From assembly GCF_010122465.1 (NCBI RefSeq), contig NZ_WLZY01000004.1:62001-126000 (forward strand): a stretch of 64,000 bases of DNA, read 5' to 3'. Position 1 is the first letter of the stretch, and every line of letters begins with the position of its first letter. Of the stretch, positions 1 to 11,021 are shown piece by piece. A program made the position numbers and the translations under genes. This DNA is from Phytoactinopolyspora mesophila (GTDB lineage Bacteria > Actinomycetota > Actinomycetes > Jiangellales > Jiangellaceae). The notes under the pieces are model-generated. The model had not been told where the DNA came from and ran no database searches. It was given only the letters and a program-made list of their open reading frames with translations.

Positions 1-2255
<2,255 letters not shown>

Positions 2256-2390
2256 AAGTGTCCGGGCAAGGAACAAGCAGACAACCAGGTGTGACGACCA
2301 AGACGCAGGTCGTCCCGTTCGCCCGAGCTTGTGAAGGCCGGGCGACGGGAGTCGAGGGCAAGAACGACCACGCAACCAGAGGAACTTCTA

Positions 2391-4934
2391 GTGACTGACG
2401 ACATCACCGCCGCCGGCGAGCCCGGCGCCAGCCGTATCGAGCCTGTCGATCTCCAGGTCGAGATGCAGCGCAGCTACCTCGACTACGCGATGACGGTCAT
2501 CGTCGGCCGGGCGCTGCCCGACGTGCGCGACGGTCTGAAACCGGTGCACCGACGGGTCATCTACGCGATGTTCGATGGCGGCTACCGACCCGACCGCGGC
2601 TTCTCCAAGTGTTCTCGTGTCGTTGGCGACGTGATGGGTCACTACCACCCACACGGCGACTCCGCGATCTACGACACCCTGGTGCGGCTCGGCCAGTGGT
2701 GGTCGATGCGTTACTTACTGGTGCAGGGGCAGGGCAACTTCGGATCGCGAGGCGACGATCGCCAAGCGGCCATGCGTTATACCGAGTGCCGGATGGCGCC
2801 GCTGGCCATGGAGATGGTCCGTGACATCGAAGAAGACACGGTCGACTTCACGCCGAACTACGACGGTCGTGGCGCCGAGCCGAGCGTGTTGCCGGCACGA
2901 TTCCCCAACCTGCTGGTCAACGGCTCCGGTGGAATCGCTGTCGGGATGGCTACCAACATTCCCCCGCACAACCTGCGCGAGGTTGCCTCAGGTGTCGATT
3001 GGTACCTCGAGCACCCGGAAGCCACCAGTGAAGAGTTGCTCGACGCGTTGCTCGAGCGGGTCAAGGGACCGGACTTCCCCACCCACGGGTTGATCGTCGG
3101 CACGAGTGGCATCCAGCAGGCGTACCGGACCGGGCGGGGCTCGGTCACCATGCGCGCTGTCGTCGAGGTCGAAGAAGACAGCCGCGGACGCACGTGCCTG
3201 GTCATTTCTGAGCTGCCGTATCAGGTCAACCCGGATGCGCTCTTGCGCAAGATCGCCGAGTTGGCCGATTCCGGCAAGGTTCCTGGTATCGCCGACCTCC
3301 GGGACGACTCCTCGTCGCGGACCGGCATGCGGATCGTCGTCATTCTGAAACGTGACGCGGTGGCCACCGTCGTCCGGAACAACCTCTACAAGCACACCCA
3401 GTTGCAGGACACCTTCGGCTGCAACATGGTGGCGCTGGTCGACGGTGTTCCGCGGACGCTCCCGCTCGATGCGTTCATCCGGCACTGGGTCACCCACCAG
3501 GTCGAGGTGATCCGGCGCCGCACCGAATTCCGGCTGCGCAAGCGTCGTGACCGGCTGCACATCGTCCGTGGCCTGCTCAAGGCCATCGACGCGATCGACG
3601 AGGTCATCGCACTGATTCGCCGCTCAGCCGATGTCGAGGAAGCTCGCACCGGGCTGATGCAGTTGCTCGAGATCGACGAGGTCCAGGCAACGGCGATCCT
3701 CGATATGCAGCTGCGCCGGTTGACAGCGCTGTCGCGGGACGAGCTCCAGAGCGAGCACGACACCTTGGTCGCCGAAATCGCCGACCTCGAGGAGATCCTC
3801 GCCTCGGAACCGCGTAAGCATCAGATCATCCGGGACGAGCTGGCGGAGATCGTCGAGAAGTACGGCGATGAGCGTCGCACCACGATCATCCCGGGCGAGG
3901 GCGACCTCACGGCCGAAGATCTCATCACAGAGGAACCGGTCGTGGTCACCATCACCCGCGGTGGTTACGCCAAGCGGACCAAGGCTGACCTCTACCGTGT
4001 GCAGAAGCGTGGGGGCAAAGGCGTTCGTGGAGCGCAGTTGCGCGAAGACGACGTCGTGGATCAGTTCTTCGTCACTACCACGCACCACTGGATCCTGTTC
4101 TTCACCAATCGCGGACGGGTCTATCGCGCCAAGGCCTACGAACTGCCCGAACTCGCTCGCGATGCCAAGGGGCAGCACGTCGCCAATCTGCTCGCTTTCC
4201 AGCCCGACGAGAAGATCGCCCGGGTCATGACGCTTCGCGACTACGAGCAGGCTCCGTACCTGGTTCTAGCCACCAAATCGGGCATGATCAAGAAAACACG
4301 GCTCACAGAGTACGATTCCAATCGCTCAGGGGGTGTCATCGCGCTGATGTTCCGGCATGATGACGATGAGCTGATTGGTGCCGAACTCGTCAGTGCCGAG
4401 GACGACATCCTGTTGGTCTCGCGGAAGGCGCAGGCGATCCGGTTCACCGCCAACGATGAGCAACTTCGCCCGATGGGACGAGCAACCAGCGGTGTGGTGG
4501 GTATGAAGTTCCGTGACAGCGACGAACTCCTGTCGATGTCCGTAGTCCGAGATGGAACCGAATCGTATGTCTTCACCGTCACAGATGGTGGGTTCGCAAA
4601 ACGGACGGCCGTGGAGGAATATCGGGTACAGGGCCGTGGTGGGCTCGGCATCAAGGCAATGAAGATCAACGAGGATCGAGGTTCTCTGGTGGGTGCGCTA
4701 GTCGTCGCCGAGGGCGACGAGGTGCTCGCTATTCGTGCCACCGGCGGTGTCACGAGAAGCGCCGTGAGTGACGTTCCTGCCAAGGGGCGTGACACTATGG
4801 GGGTCAAGTACGTGTCGCTGGGTTCCGACGACGCCGTTGTCGCGATTGCGCGCGGCGCCGATGAAGAAGACGAAGCGGCCGAGGTAGCCGAGGTTCTGGA
4901 GACCGAGACCAATTCGGAAGGTGATGGCTTGTGA
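2391..4934 (+). CDS. gyrA: DNA gyrase subunit A
   Basis: Breakage-reunion subunit of gyrase, 847 residues from the GTG at 2391, which is preceded by an AGAGGA ribosome site at 2378-2383. The catalytic tyrosine is Tyr130 in AAMRYTE. The quinolone-resistance region [11 protein letters not shown] keeps Ser91 and Asp95, equivalent to E. coli Ser83 and Asp87, so the target looks wild type. The C-terminal DNA-wrapping domain carries a GyrA box, QKRGGKG, at residues 538-544. The tail after the last blade is short and acidic. The stop overlaps the start of the DUF3566 gene as GTGA, indicating translational coupling. Confidence 0.98.
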   Translation: MTDDITAAGEPGASRIEPVDLQVEMQRSYLDYAMTVIVGRALPDVRDGLKPVHRRVIYAMFDGGYRPDRGFSKCSRVVGDVMGHYHPHGDSAIYDTLVRLGQWWSMRYLLVQGQGNFGSRGDDRQAAMRYTECRMAPLAMEMVRDIEEDTVDFTPNYDGRGAEPSVLPARFPNLLVNGSGGIAVGMATNIPPHNLREVASGVDWYLEHPEATSEELLDALLERVKGPDFPTHGLIVGTSGIQQAYRTGRGSVTMRAVVEVEEDSRGRTCLVISELPYQVNPDALLRKIAELADSGKVPGIADLRDDSSSRTGMRIVVILKRDAVATVVRNNLYKHTQLQDTFGCNMVALVDGVPRTLPLDAFIRHWVTHQVEVIRRRTEFRLRKRRDRLHIVRGLLKAIDAIDEVIALIRRSADVEEARTGLMQLLEIDEVQATAILDMQLRRLTALSRDELQSEHDTLVAEIADLEEILASEPRKHQIIRDELAEIVEKYGDERRTTIIPGEGDLTAEDLITEEPVVVTITRGGYAKRTKADLYRVQKRGGKGVRGAQLREDDVVDQFFVTTTHHWILFFTNRGRVYRAKAYELPELARDAKGQHVANLLAFQPDEKIARVMTLRDYEQAPYLVLATKSGMIKKTRLTEYDSNRSGGVIALMFRHDDDELIGAELVSAEDDILLVSRKAQAIRFTANDEQLRPMGRATSGVVGMKFRDSDELLSMSVVRDGTESYVFTVTDGGFAKRTAVEEYRVQGRGGLGIKAMKINEDRGSLVGALVVAEGDEVLAIRATGGVTRSAVSDVPAKGRDTMGVKYVSLGSDDAVVAIARGADEEDEAAEVAEVLETETNSEGDGL

Positions 4935-5941
4935 CGAGCACCGGCGGGACCGGACGTCCCGCGACCGAAGATGCGGCCGAGCAGGCATCCGGTTCCTCGA
5001 GCGGCTCCACAACCAATGGCAGCCCAGACCCGGCTGTTCAGGCTCGACGTCCCTCGACCTCGAACGGTCCAACGGCAGGGCCTCGTGGCGCCGCAGCGGC
5101 CCGGTCGGCTACTAGCACCAGCCGCCGCAAGACCCGGCCGAAGTCGGGCCAAGCTCCTTCGGAGTCGCCACCTGCGCCGCCCGGAGCCACCCAGCAGCAG
5201 TCCGCGCAGGCTCCGTCGGCTGCGCCCCCGCCCGTGACACCGCCGTCGGGGCGGAACTCCGCGGACCGGACCACTCCCCCGGCGGTCGTCCAGGCTGCTG
5301 AGGCGCAGAACCGGTCGCGGCACCCCGCACCAAAGCCTCCGGGGCCCGCTCGCGGGCCGCGGCCTGAGCCGGTTCCACCGCCATCGGCACAGGCTGGTGG
5401 TTACCCCGCGCAGGCAGCCCCGGCGCCACCAGTGGCGCCGCCGGCACCTCAGCCATTGCCGGACGACACACAGGTCAGCATCGACGCCAAACCCGGCTAC
5501 GACGACCCCAGGGCTACCACCGCTGAACGGCCAGTGGCTCAGCGGAGCCCGTCGACCCGCCGTCCACCACGAGTACGTAAGGCGAGACTGCGGTTGGTTC
5601 GGGTCGACCCCTGGTCGGTCATGAAAACGGCCTTCCTGCTGTCCGTGGCGCTCGGGATTGCATTGTTCGTCGCCGTCGCCGTCCTGTGGTCGGTGATGGA
5701 CGCCGCGGGTGTCTTCGCCTCGGTCAGTGACTTGGTGACGGACTTCACCGCGTCCAGTACCAGCGCGGGTGTGGACGTTGATCAATACGTCGAACTCTCT
5801 CGCGTGCTGGGGTTCACCACGCTGATCGCCGTTGTGAACGTCGTGCTCATCACCGCGCTGGCGACGTTGGGAGCGTTCTTGTACAACCTCTCTGCCAGCC
5901 TGCTGGGTGGTCTGGAGCTGACGCTTGCGGAGGACGACTGA
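4931..5941 (+). CDS. DUF3566 transmembrane protein
   Basis: 336-residue protein coupled to gyrA by a 4-base overlap. The first 215 or so residues are low-complexity, rich in Pro, Ala, Ser and Thr. The C-terminal 120 residues are the DUF3566 domain, opening with a basic [17 protein letters not shown] segment and containing two membrane helices at about residues 231-256 and 296-323. The family is almost always found directly after gyrA in actinobacteria; its function is unknown. By topology the Pro-rich part is probably cytoplasmic. A GAAGGTGA ribosome site precedes the GTG. Confidence 0.93.
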   Translation: MTSTGGTGRPATEDAAEQASGSSSGSTTNGSPDPAVQARRPSTSNGPTAGPRGAAAARSATSTSRRKTRPKSGQAPSESPPAPPGATQQQSAQAPSAAPPPVTPPSGRNSADRTTPPAVVQAAEAQNRSRHPAPKPPGPARGPRPEPVPPPSAQAGGYPAQAAPAPPVAPPAPQPLPDDTQVSIDAKPGYDDPRATTAERPVAQRSPSTRRPPRVRKARLRLVRVDPWSVMKTAFLLSVALGIALFVAVAVLWSVMDAAGVFASVSDLVTDFTASSTSAGVDVDQYVELSRVLGFTTLIAVVNVVLITALATLGAFLYNLSASLLGGLELTLAEDD

Positions 5942-5960
5942 TCGCCTACCGCTGAACCCG

Positions 5961-5986
5961 GGCCGGCCAGTTTGGGCTGACCGGCC
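5961..5986 (+). terminator. Hairpin after the gyrBA-DUF3566 operon
   Basis: GGCCGG (5961-5966) and CAG (5968-5970) pair with CTG (5977-5979) and CCGGCC (5981-5986), with a C/A mismatch between the two helices and a 6-base loop. There is no T-tract, so this is a GC hairpin typical of actinobacterial operon ends rather than a classical intrinsic terminator. It overlaps the candidate tRNA-Ile promoter. Confidence 0.45.
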
Positions 5987-6001
5987 AATCTGCGGTAATC
6001 T
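5972..6001 (+). promoter_or_regulatory. Candidate tRNA-Ile promoter
   Basis: TTGGGC at 5972-5977 and TAATCT at 5996-6001 are separated by 18 bases, a good vegetative-sigma match. Transcription would start near 6008, about 16 bases before the mature tRNA. Confidence 0.5.
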
Positions 6002-6023
6002 TCTGCACGCGCATCGCGTACGA

Positions 6024-6097
6024 GGGCCTATAGCTCAGTTGGTTAGAGCGCATCCCTGATAAGGATGAGGTCAGTGGTTCAAGTCCACTTAGGCCCA
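6024..6097 (+). tRNA. tRNA-Ile (anticodon GAT)
   Basis: Complete cloverleaf: acceptor GGGCCTA pairs with TAGGCCC; anticodon stem CATCC/GGATG holds the loop CTGATAA with GAT at 6058-6060; the T arm contains GGTTCAAGTCC. Discriminator A at 6097 and the CC that follows come from the genome, but a full CCA is not encoded. This tRNA sits after gyrA in many actinobacteria. Confidence 0.97.
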
Positions 6098-6112
6098 CCG
6101 CAAGTCTGCAGG

Positions 6113-6751
6113 TCAAAGCCCGGTTCTCAGTTGAGGAGAATCGGGCTTTCGCCTTTCATGCGTCACTCGTGCGCCAACAGCCTCCGGGCTCCTGTGATTG
6201 GCCCGGATGTTGGCCGCAGCCAGGGTCACTGTTTGATCGATCCGGCGTCGCCGGGTGTCGGGCTTCTTGGCTGCGGCGATCCACTCGAGAATCAGCCGCT
6301 TCGACGATGGTGGGAAACGCCGGAAGTTCTCGCCAGCGGCTGGGTTGCCGTCGAACAGCGCTTGAAGATCATCCGGGACAGTCTCACGCTCCGCGTCGGG
6401 CAGGATCTGCCAGGTGCCGTTCGCTACGGCCGTGTCGATCACTGCCTGACCGTCCTCGGTCATCAAACCCAGCGCAACCATCCTTGTAGCGCGTTCCCGG
6501 TTCACGCGGCTCCAGCTGCTCCGCTGGCCGCGCGGGGTGAATCGGAGAAGTGAGCTGTCGGCATTGTGCTTTCGGGCGTGGCTGTCGATCCACCCGTAGC
6601 ACAACGCGTGCTGGATCGCCTCGTGGTAGCGCACACCGGGAGTGGCACTGTCCTTGTGGTGGATGATCAGCCATATTTCCTTCTCGAGCCGGGCGTTGTC
6701 CGCCAGCCAGGCCCTCCAGTCGGCGGCAGTGGCTGGCGCGAAGGTTTTCAC
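6113..6751 (-). CDS. YdeI/OmpD-associated family protein
   Basis: About 212 residues. The N-terminal portion (WRAWLADNARLEKEIWLI, then YHEAIQHALCYGWIDS) is the YdeI-type domain, and the C-terminal half carries the helical FRRFPPSSKRLILEWI segment typical of this family. The function is not established; members are small cytosolic proteins. I place the start at the GTG at 6751, one base after the stop of the upstream VOC gene, so the two are co-translated; another GTG three codons further upstream (6760) is possible. The stop codon falls at the edge of the shared terminator. Confidence 0.8.
   Translation of the reverse strand: MKTFAPATAADWRAWLADNARLEKEIWLIIHHKDSATPGVRYHEAIQHALCYGWIDSHARKHNADSSLLRFTPRGQRSSWSRVNRERATRMVALGLMTEDGQAVIDTAVANGTWQILPDAERETVPDDLQALFDGNPAAGENFRRFPPSSKRLILEWIAAAKKPDTRRRRIDQTVTLAAANIRANHRSPEAVGARVTHERRKPDSPQLRTGL
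6115..6149. terminator. Bidirectional terminator inside the ydeI-like 3' end
   Basis: AAAGCCCGGTTCTC (6115-6128) pairs with GAGAATCGGGCTTT (6136-6149) through 14 bp with one wobble and a 7-base loop; CGCCTTT follows on the plus strand. It ends tRNA-Ile transcription from the left. On the minus strand the same bases encode the last residues of the YdeI-like protein, with its TGA at the base of the stem, so one element serves both converging units. Confidence 0.8.
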
Positions 6752-6752
6752 C

Positions 6753-7169
6753 TCACGCACCCGCCCGCGCCTCGAGCACACCAAGGTAGTGCTCGTTGTA
6801 CATCACACCGAGGATGTTCCCGAACGGGTCGATGACGGAGGCGGTCACGAATCCAGGTCCGCGTTCGGTGGGCTCTTCATGTGTGGTTGCTCCCATGGCG
6901 AGCAACCGGTGGTAGGCGGCCCGAGCGTCGTCCACGGCCCAGTAGATCACCGCGCCGGCCGGCTTTTCCGATCGGCCGTGGGGAGAGAATCTACTGTCAA
7001 TGATGCCGAACTCGTGCTGATAGTCGCCGACCCGGAATTCGACATACGCCGGCGGTCCTTCCACCGGGCGGACGAAGTACGGCTCGATGCCGAACACCTC
7101 GGTGTACCAGGCCGTGGCGGCGGGAACGTCGTCGGCGAAGAAGCTGACGGTGGTGAATCCTCGCAACAT
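6753..7169 (-). CDS. VOC-superfamily (glyoxalase-like) protein
   Basis: 138-residue single vicinal-oxygen-chelate protein with two beta-alpha-beta-beta-beta halves (FTTVSFFADDVPAATAWY at the N-terminus, VIYWAVDDARAAYHRLL starting the second half). Such proteins bind a metal or small ligand and act as dioxygenases, glyoxalases or antibiotic-binding proteins; the substrate cannot be inferred. The ATG at 7169 has a strong AAGGAGG site, on the minus strand, at 7180-7186. It leads a two-gene operon with the YdeI-like gene and diverges from the WYL regulator across a perfect palindrome, so it is the likely regulated target. Confidence 0.85.
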   Translation of the reverse strand: MLRGFTTVSFFADDVPAATAWYTEVFGIEPYFVRPVEGPPAYVEFRVGDYQHEFGIIDSRFSPHGRSEKPAGAVIYWAVDDARAAYHRLLAMGATTHEEPTERGPGFVTASVIDPFGNILGVMYNEHYLGVLEARAGA

Positions 7170-7215
7170 GGGAGTCCTTCCTCCTTGATTAGTGACACCG
7201 ACCATCCTTGCGGCG

Positions 7216-7240
7216 AAAGTGCTCACCAATTGAGCACTTT
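7216..7240. promoter_or_regulatory. Operator palindrome between VOC gene and WYL regulator
   Basis: AAAGTGCTCA (7216-7225) and TGAGCACTTT (7231-7240) form a perfect 10-bp inverted repeat with a 5-base spacer, centred between the divergent genes. The regulator encoded next door is the obvious candidate ligand. Confidence 0.7.
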
Positions 7241-7258
7241 CTTTGGGAAACTCAATTC

Positions 7259-8266
7259 ATGCGTGCCGACCGTCTTGTGGCTGCCCTGTTGCTGATGCAG
7301 GCCCGCGGCAGAGTGACAGCCCGTGAGCTTGCTGAAGAGCTCGAGATCTCGGTGGCCACCGCCAGACGTGACCTCGAGGCTCTGTCTTCGGCAGGCGTCC
7401 CCGTCTATCCACAGCCGGGCCGTGGTGGTGGATGGTCGCTGGTCGGTGGAGCGCGTACCGATCTCAGTGGCCTCTCTGCAGGCGAGGCGCAGGCTCTGTT
7501 CCTGCTTGTCGGCCCGGCCGCGGCTGTGTCAGGCGAGGCCAAGGCGGCCTTGCGTAAGCTGCTCCGGGCATTGCCGCAGACCTTCCGGAACCATGCTGAA
7601 GCGGCCACCACGGCCACCGTGATCGATCCGACCCGATGGGGCGAGCAGCTGCGCGATAGACCGCAGATGGTCGACGCGTTGCAGGATGCGGTGGTCCGTC
7701 GTCGTAAGGTGCGCTTGACGTACGAGGGGCGCAACCGTGAGAAAACAGAACGTCTCGTCGACCCATGGGGCCTGATCGACAAAGACGAGACCTGGTACAT
7801 GATCGCGGGAACCGAGCGCGGACAACGCACCTTCCGGGTGGACCGGATCGCCGGGGCCGAGATCACTGATCAGGCAGCCCAGCGTCCGGAAGACTTCTCC
7901 CTGTCCGATGCGTGGCGCGAAGTGGTCGGTGAGATGGAAGAACGACGCTCCCGAACCTGGGCGACCGTGACCATCGAGTCCAGATTCGTGCCGATTCTGA
8001 AAGATCAGTTCGGCCGGCACTGCCACGCCGACGGTGAGGTGGGCGGCGGACTCACTCGGGTCCGTCTCGCGGCCCCGACGCCACTGGACGTGGCGCGCCA
8101 CCTGGCCGGCTGGGGCGCCATGGTCGACGTCCTCGAGCCGCGTGCCGTCCAGGTCGAGCTGGCCCGGATCGGTGCCGAACTGGCCGGCCGCTACGGCGGA
8201 TTGGCGGACCGGGCGACCGGAGATGACGAGGATCGAAAACAGCCAGGTGAGCAGAATACGAGTTGA
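7259..8266 (+). CDS. YafY-type HTH/WYL-domain transcriptional regulator
   Basis: 335 residues. The N-terminal winged helix (LVAALLLMQARGRVTARELA, then EISVATARRDLEAL) binds DNA. The middle and C-terminal part is a WYL ligand-sensing domain: RRRKVRLTYEG, then DPWGLIDKDETWYMIAG and GQRTFRVDRI, with the family motif present as WYM. A WCX-type extension completes the protein. The ATG at 7259 lacks a good Shine-Dalgarno and sits 18 bases after the operator palindrome, suggesting autoregulation and possibly a very short leader. It probably controls the divergent VOC/YdeI-like operon in response to an unknown ligand. Confidence 0.9.
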   Translation: MRADRLVAALLLMQARGRVTARELAEELEISVATARRDLEALSSAGVPVYPQPGRGGGWSLVGGARTDLSGLSAGEAQALFLLVGPAAAVSGEAKAALRKLLRALPQTFRNHAEAATTATVIDPTRWGEQLRDRPQMVDALQDAVVRRRKVRLTYEGRNREKTERLVDPWGLIDKDETWYMIAGTERGQRTFRVDRIAGAEITDQAAQRPEDFSLSDAWREVVGEMEERRSRTWATVTIESRFVPILKDQFGRHCHADGEVGGGLTRVRLAAPTPLDVARHLAGWGAMVDVLEPRAVQVELARIGAELAGRYGGLADRATGDDEDRKQPGEQNTS

Positions 8267-8278
8267 TAATCGTTATCG
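8264..8278. promoter_or_regulatory. Fur/Zur-like 7-1-7 box
   Basis: TGATAAT, C, GTTATCG resembles the 7-1-7 metal-regulator consensus TGATAAT-N-ATTATCA (12 of 14 positions). It overlaps the stop of the WYL gene and lies 16 bases before the methyltransferase start. The match is suggestive only. Confidence 0.35.
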
Positions 8279-8293
8279 ACTACTATCGGCTAT

Positions 8294-9052
8294 ATGACGC
8301 CGCCGACCCATTCCGGACTCGATGCCACCGAGGCTGCCCAGCTCCAGACGAGCTGGGAAACGCAACAGGAACCGTTTCTTCCCCACCGAGCCGAAGCATT
8401 CGAAGTGCTCGTCCAGGTCGCCGCTGAAGTTGCCGGTGGGCGTGGCCGTCCATTACGAGTTCTGGAGCTAGCCGCGGGTACCGGCTCCATCACCTTGAGG
8501 TTGCTCCAGACGCTGGCCGAGGTTGATGCCACGGTGCTGGAAATCGATCCGGTTCTACTGGCAATCGCCGGGGCATCGATCGGTGACCGGGCGCAGATCG
8601 TTGAGGCGGACCTCTCGGATCCGGGCTGGCCGGCCAAATTGCCGCACCAGGGGTTCGACGTCGTCCTCAGCGGCAACGCGCTGCATTGCTTCTCGGCTGA
8701 GCGGCTCGCCGACCTCTATCGGCAGGTCCGTGGCGTTGTCGGCCCCGGTGGGGCGTTTGCGTTGGCTGAACAGATGCCGCGGAAACCGGAGCCCGGCTCC
8801 GGGGCGCCTGATGAATCCGCCTCCCCTGAAGCTGTCCGTGCCGCCGTAGATGCGTGGGACACATGGTGGGTTGATGTGCTGAGTAGACCATCTCTCAGTG
8901 CCGCCGCCGAACGTCGCCGTCATCTCCAGCTGTGCTCAGCCGACTTCTATCCGGATCCGGCGTGGCACCACGACGCTTTGACGGCGGCCGGCTTTGCCGG
9001 CACTGGCATCGGGTGGAGCAAGGCGGACACCGTTGTGCTGGTGGCAACCTGA
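8294..9052 (+). CDS. Class I SAM-dependent methyltransferase
   Basis: 252 residues with a Rossmann-type methyltransferase core: motif I is LRVLELAAGTGSIT at about residues 53-66, an acidic residue follows in TVLEIDP, and VVLSGNALHCF is the post-II/motif IV region. GPGGAFALAEQMP matches the later beta strand seen in ubiquinone/trans-aconitate-type methyltransferases. The substrate is not recognisable. The ATG is 27 bases after the WYL regulator stop with no clear ribosome site, so it may be read through from that gene or start from its own promoter at the Fur-like box. Confidence 0.8.
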   Translation: MTPPTHSGLDATEAAQLQTSWETQQEPFLPHRAEAFEVLVQVAAEVAGGRGRPLRVLELAAGTGSITLRLLQTLAEVDATVLEIDPVLLAIAGASIGDRAQIVEADLSDPGWPAKLPHQGFDVVLSGNALHCFSAERLADLYRQVRGVVGPGGAFALAEQMPRKPEPGSGAPDESASPEAVRAAVDAWDTWWVDVLSRPSLSAAAERRRHLQLCSADFYPDPAWHHDALTAAGFAGTGIGWSKADTVVLVAT

Positions 9053-9108
9053 CCTGACACCTGCCCGCCGCATGGCCCGCAGGCAAGACTCACGTAGGCT
9101 CGTCGGCT

Positions 9109-9603
9109 GTGACCGAACCTGCAGCCGAAGACATCCGAACTCATCCGAACGTTCAGCGGGTCCGGAAGGCTCTCGACGCAGTTGGGCTCAGCAGCGACAT
9201 CGTCATCTTGCCGGAATCCGCACCGACGGCGGCGGCCGCGGCCGAGCAGCTCGACTGTGAAGTGGGCGCTATCGCGAACTCGCTGATCTTCAGCTGTGCG
9301 CAGGAGCCAATTCTGGTGTTGACCAGTGGTGCCCACCGGGCTGATACCAAACTTCTCGCCCAGGCTGCGGGTGGGAGTGTCGGCCGGGGGGACCCGGAGT
9401 TCGTGCGACGGCACACCGGTCAGCCCATCGGAGGAGTGGCGCCCGTCGGGCATCCGCAGCCGATCCGGACGTTCATCGATAACTGGCTCGCGAGGCACGA
9501 CCGGATCTGGGCTGCGGCCGGGCACCCTTACTCGGTGTTTCCCACCACGTTCGACGAGTTGATGGCCGCGACCAACGGCACGGCCATCGACGTTCAACTC
9601 TGA
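9109..9603 (+). CDS. YbaK/EbsC-family aminoacyl-tRNA deacylase
   Basis: 164 residues, full-length YbaK/ProX-type domain. These cytosolic proteins hydrolyse mischarged tRNA such as Cys-tRNA(Pro) or Ala-tRNA(Pro). Family marks include ANSLIFSC, the lysine in HRADTKLLAQ and the glycine-rich GQPIGGVAPVGH loop near the C-terminus. The GTG start at 9109 follows directly on a GC-rich stretch with a weak ribosome site. It is monocistronic: the next gene runs convergently. Confidence 0.88.
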   Translation: MTEPAAEDIRTHPNVQRVRKALDAVGLSSDIVILPESAPTAAAAAEQLDCEVGAIANSLIFSCAQEPILVLTSGAHRADTKLLAQAAGGSVGRGDPEFVRRHTGQPIGGVAPVGHPQPIRTFIDNWLARHDRIWAAAGHPYSVFPTTFDELMAATNGTAIDVQL

Positions 9604-9642
9604 CAGTTCTCCGATGCTAGCGAGCGCTTCTTCGCTGGTCGG

Positions 9643-10185
9643 TCACTTTGTCTGGTCCTGCGCAGCCTGACTGTAGAACTCGAAGAGCCCCGCGTAGTCG
9701 GGTTCGGCCGCTGCCGGGTCGCCGCCATCGAGGTATATGCCGAAGGCATCGAGCATGGCGTGCCAACCAGTGGCGTAGTCGACAGCCGGAGCCTGTCGTA
9801 GCTGACGATGCAGCATGACCAGCACGGTCTCGTCTCCGTCGACGGAAATGTCCCACCGCACCACCGATCGCGGCTCACCGGGCCAGATCCAGGTGTGTTC
9901 AAGCGCTCGAGGCGGCTCGACCGCCAATACCTCGCCCTCCGCCATGCCCTCGTCGCCGAAGTCGAAGACGACCTTGCCGCCGACCGTCGCCTCGATGGTC
10001 ACACCCGGCACCCATTGAGCCTGCTGATCCGGATCGGTCAGCGCGGCCCATACCCGGCCTGGGGCGTGCCGAAGACGTCGTTCGAACCGGATCTGCCACT
10101 CACCGTCTGGGCCGACGCCGAGGGTGCCTCTACGGTCGCCAGGGATGGGTGGCTGGTCTTGTGCAGTACTGGCCTTGTTACTCAT
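9643..10185 (-). CDS. SRPBCC (AHSA1-type) domain protein
   Basis: 180 residues. The core matches the START-like activator-of-Hsp90 family: RFERRLRHAPGRVWAALTDP opens the domain, WVPGVTIEATVGGKVVFDF and HTWIWPGE follow, and TVLVMLHRQL leads to the long C-terminal helix. These proteins bind hydrophobic ligands; the function is unknown here. The ATG at 10185 shares its A with the stop of the ArsR gene (TGATG), so it is translationally coupled to that regulator. ArsR plus SRPBCC pairs are common in actinobacteria. Confidence 0.88.
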   Translation of the reverse strand: MSNKASTAQDQPPIPGDRRGTLGVGPDGEWQIRFERRLRHAPGRVWAALTDPDQQAQWVPGVTIEATVGGKVVFDFGDEGMAEGEVLAVEPPRALEHTWIWPGEPRSVVRWDISVDGDETVLVMLHRQLRQAPAVDYATGWHAMLDAFGIYLDGGDPAAAEPDYAGLFEFYSQAAQDQTK

Positions 10186-10502
10186 CAGGTGTCCTTCTCC
10201 AATTTGTCGAGGTGGCGTTCCATGGCATCGAGACGGGCCGCCCAATTGCTGCGGGTCCGTTCGATCCACGCTGAGGCTTCGTCGAGCGGCGCGGTTTCGA
10301 GGCGGTAGATGCGTTGCTGCGCTTGGCTTCGGCTACTAACGAGGCCGGCCTCACTCAGTACCCGCAGGTGGCGAGATATGGCCGGTCTGCTGACCGCGAA
10401 CTCCCCCGCCAGTTCCCCCGCGGGACGTTCCCGCTCAGCAACGAGTTCGAGGAGCCGTCGCCGCACCGGATCGGCTAACGCTTCGAAGACTGTCGAGTTC
10501 AC
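10185..10502 (-). CDS. ArsR-family transcriptional regulator
   Basis: 105-residue winged-helix repressor with the signature FEALADPVRRRLLELV, a recognition helix SRPAISRHLRVL and the wing GLVSSRSQAQQRIYRL. The usual metal-binding ELCVC motif is missing, so this is the non-metal subgroup seen with SRPBCC partners. The GTG start at 10502 sits immediately after a purine-rich GGGAGG that is too close to act as a Shine-Dalgarno; with the promoter just upstream, translation is probably leaderless. Confidence 0.9.
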   Translation of the reverse strand: MNSTVFEALADPVRRRLLELVAERERPAGELAGEFAVSRPAISRHLRVLSEAGLVSSRSQAQQRIYRLETAPLDEASAWIERTRSNWAARLDAMERHLDKLEKDT

Positions 10503-10508
10503 CCTCCC

Positions 10509-10538
10509 TTTGTAGCCTGTCAGTTACGTAACCGTCAA
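10509..10538 (-). promoter_or_regulatory. Leaderless promoter with embedded operator for arsR-SRPBCC
   Basis: On the minus strand TTGACG (10538-10533) and TACAAA (10514-10509) are separated by 18 bases, and only six bases separate the -10 from the GTG start codon. The palindrome GTTACGTAAC (10523-10532) lies in the spacer, and a GTCA(A)GTTAC motif occurs twice. The likely transcription start coincides with the start codon. Confidence 0.65.
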
Positions 10539-10659
10539 GTTACACAATCCTTGGCTCTACCGTGCGTTGTGATGCTTGAGCTCACTGCGCGGTGCCGCAG
10601 TTGGAATCGAGTCGGCGACGCGGGGGTTGATTGTGGGTGCTAGGGCCTAAGCTGGCGCC

Positions 10660-10902
10660 ATGGAGCAGAAACTGCTGACCCTCGCTGATGTCGCTGAACT
10701 GTTGAACACGTCATCTGCTCAGGTATATGCACTGGTACGCAGCGGTGACCTGCCCGCCATGAAGATGGGCGGCCGCGGCCAGTGGCGGGTCCACCCCGAG
10801 CGTCTGCAGCAGTACATCGACCAGGCGCACAAGTCCACGGCTGAATGGGTAAAACAGAATCCGTTGCGCGAAGAGGCTGTCACGGGCGAGGCGGACAGCT
10901 GA
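10660..10902 (+). CDS. BldC/excisionase-like MerR-type HTH protein
   Basis: 80-residue protein consisting of one winged helix-turn-helix (LTLADVAELLNTSSAQVYALV, then MKMGGRGQWRVHPERLQQYI) and a charged tail. It is the free-standing excisionase-fold domain seen in BldC-type developmental regulators and small actinobacterial DNA-binding proteins. The gene lies in the conserved gyrA-downstream neighbourhood just ahead of the DLW-39 gene, which argues for a chromosomal regulator rather than a phage excisionase. Confidence 0.82.
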   Translation: MEQKLLTLADVAELLNTSSAQVYALVRSGDLPAMKMGGRGQWRVHPERLQQYIDQAHKSTAEWVKQNPLREEAVTGEADS

Positions 10903-11021
10903 GGCTTTGGTGGCCATCGTCGGCGCCTTGACACGAGCGTGGTGATCCGCTGGGCGGGCGGTCGACGATTGAGTTAGCCTCGCAGGGAAACAACAACTCA
11001 CCTGGAGGGGCGGACCCACGC

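Noticed and set aside
4241-5785. 514-codon antisense frame over gyrA end and DUF3566
   Set aside because: Low-complexity Arg/Ser/Thr-rich translation typical of the complement of GC-rich coding DNA.
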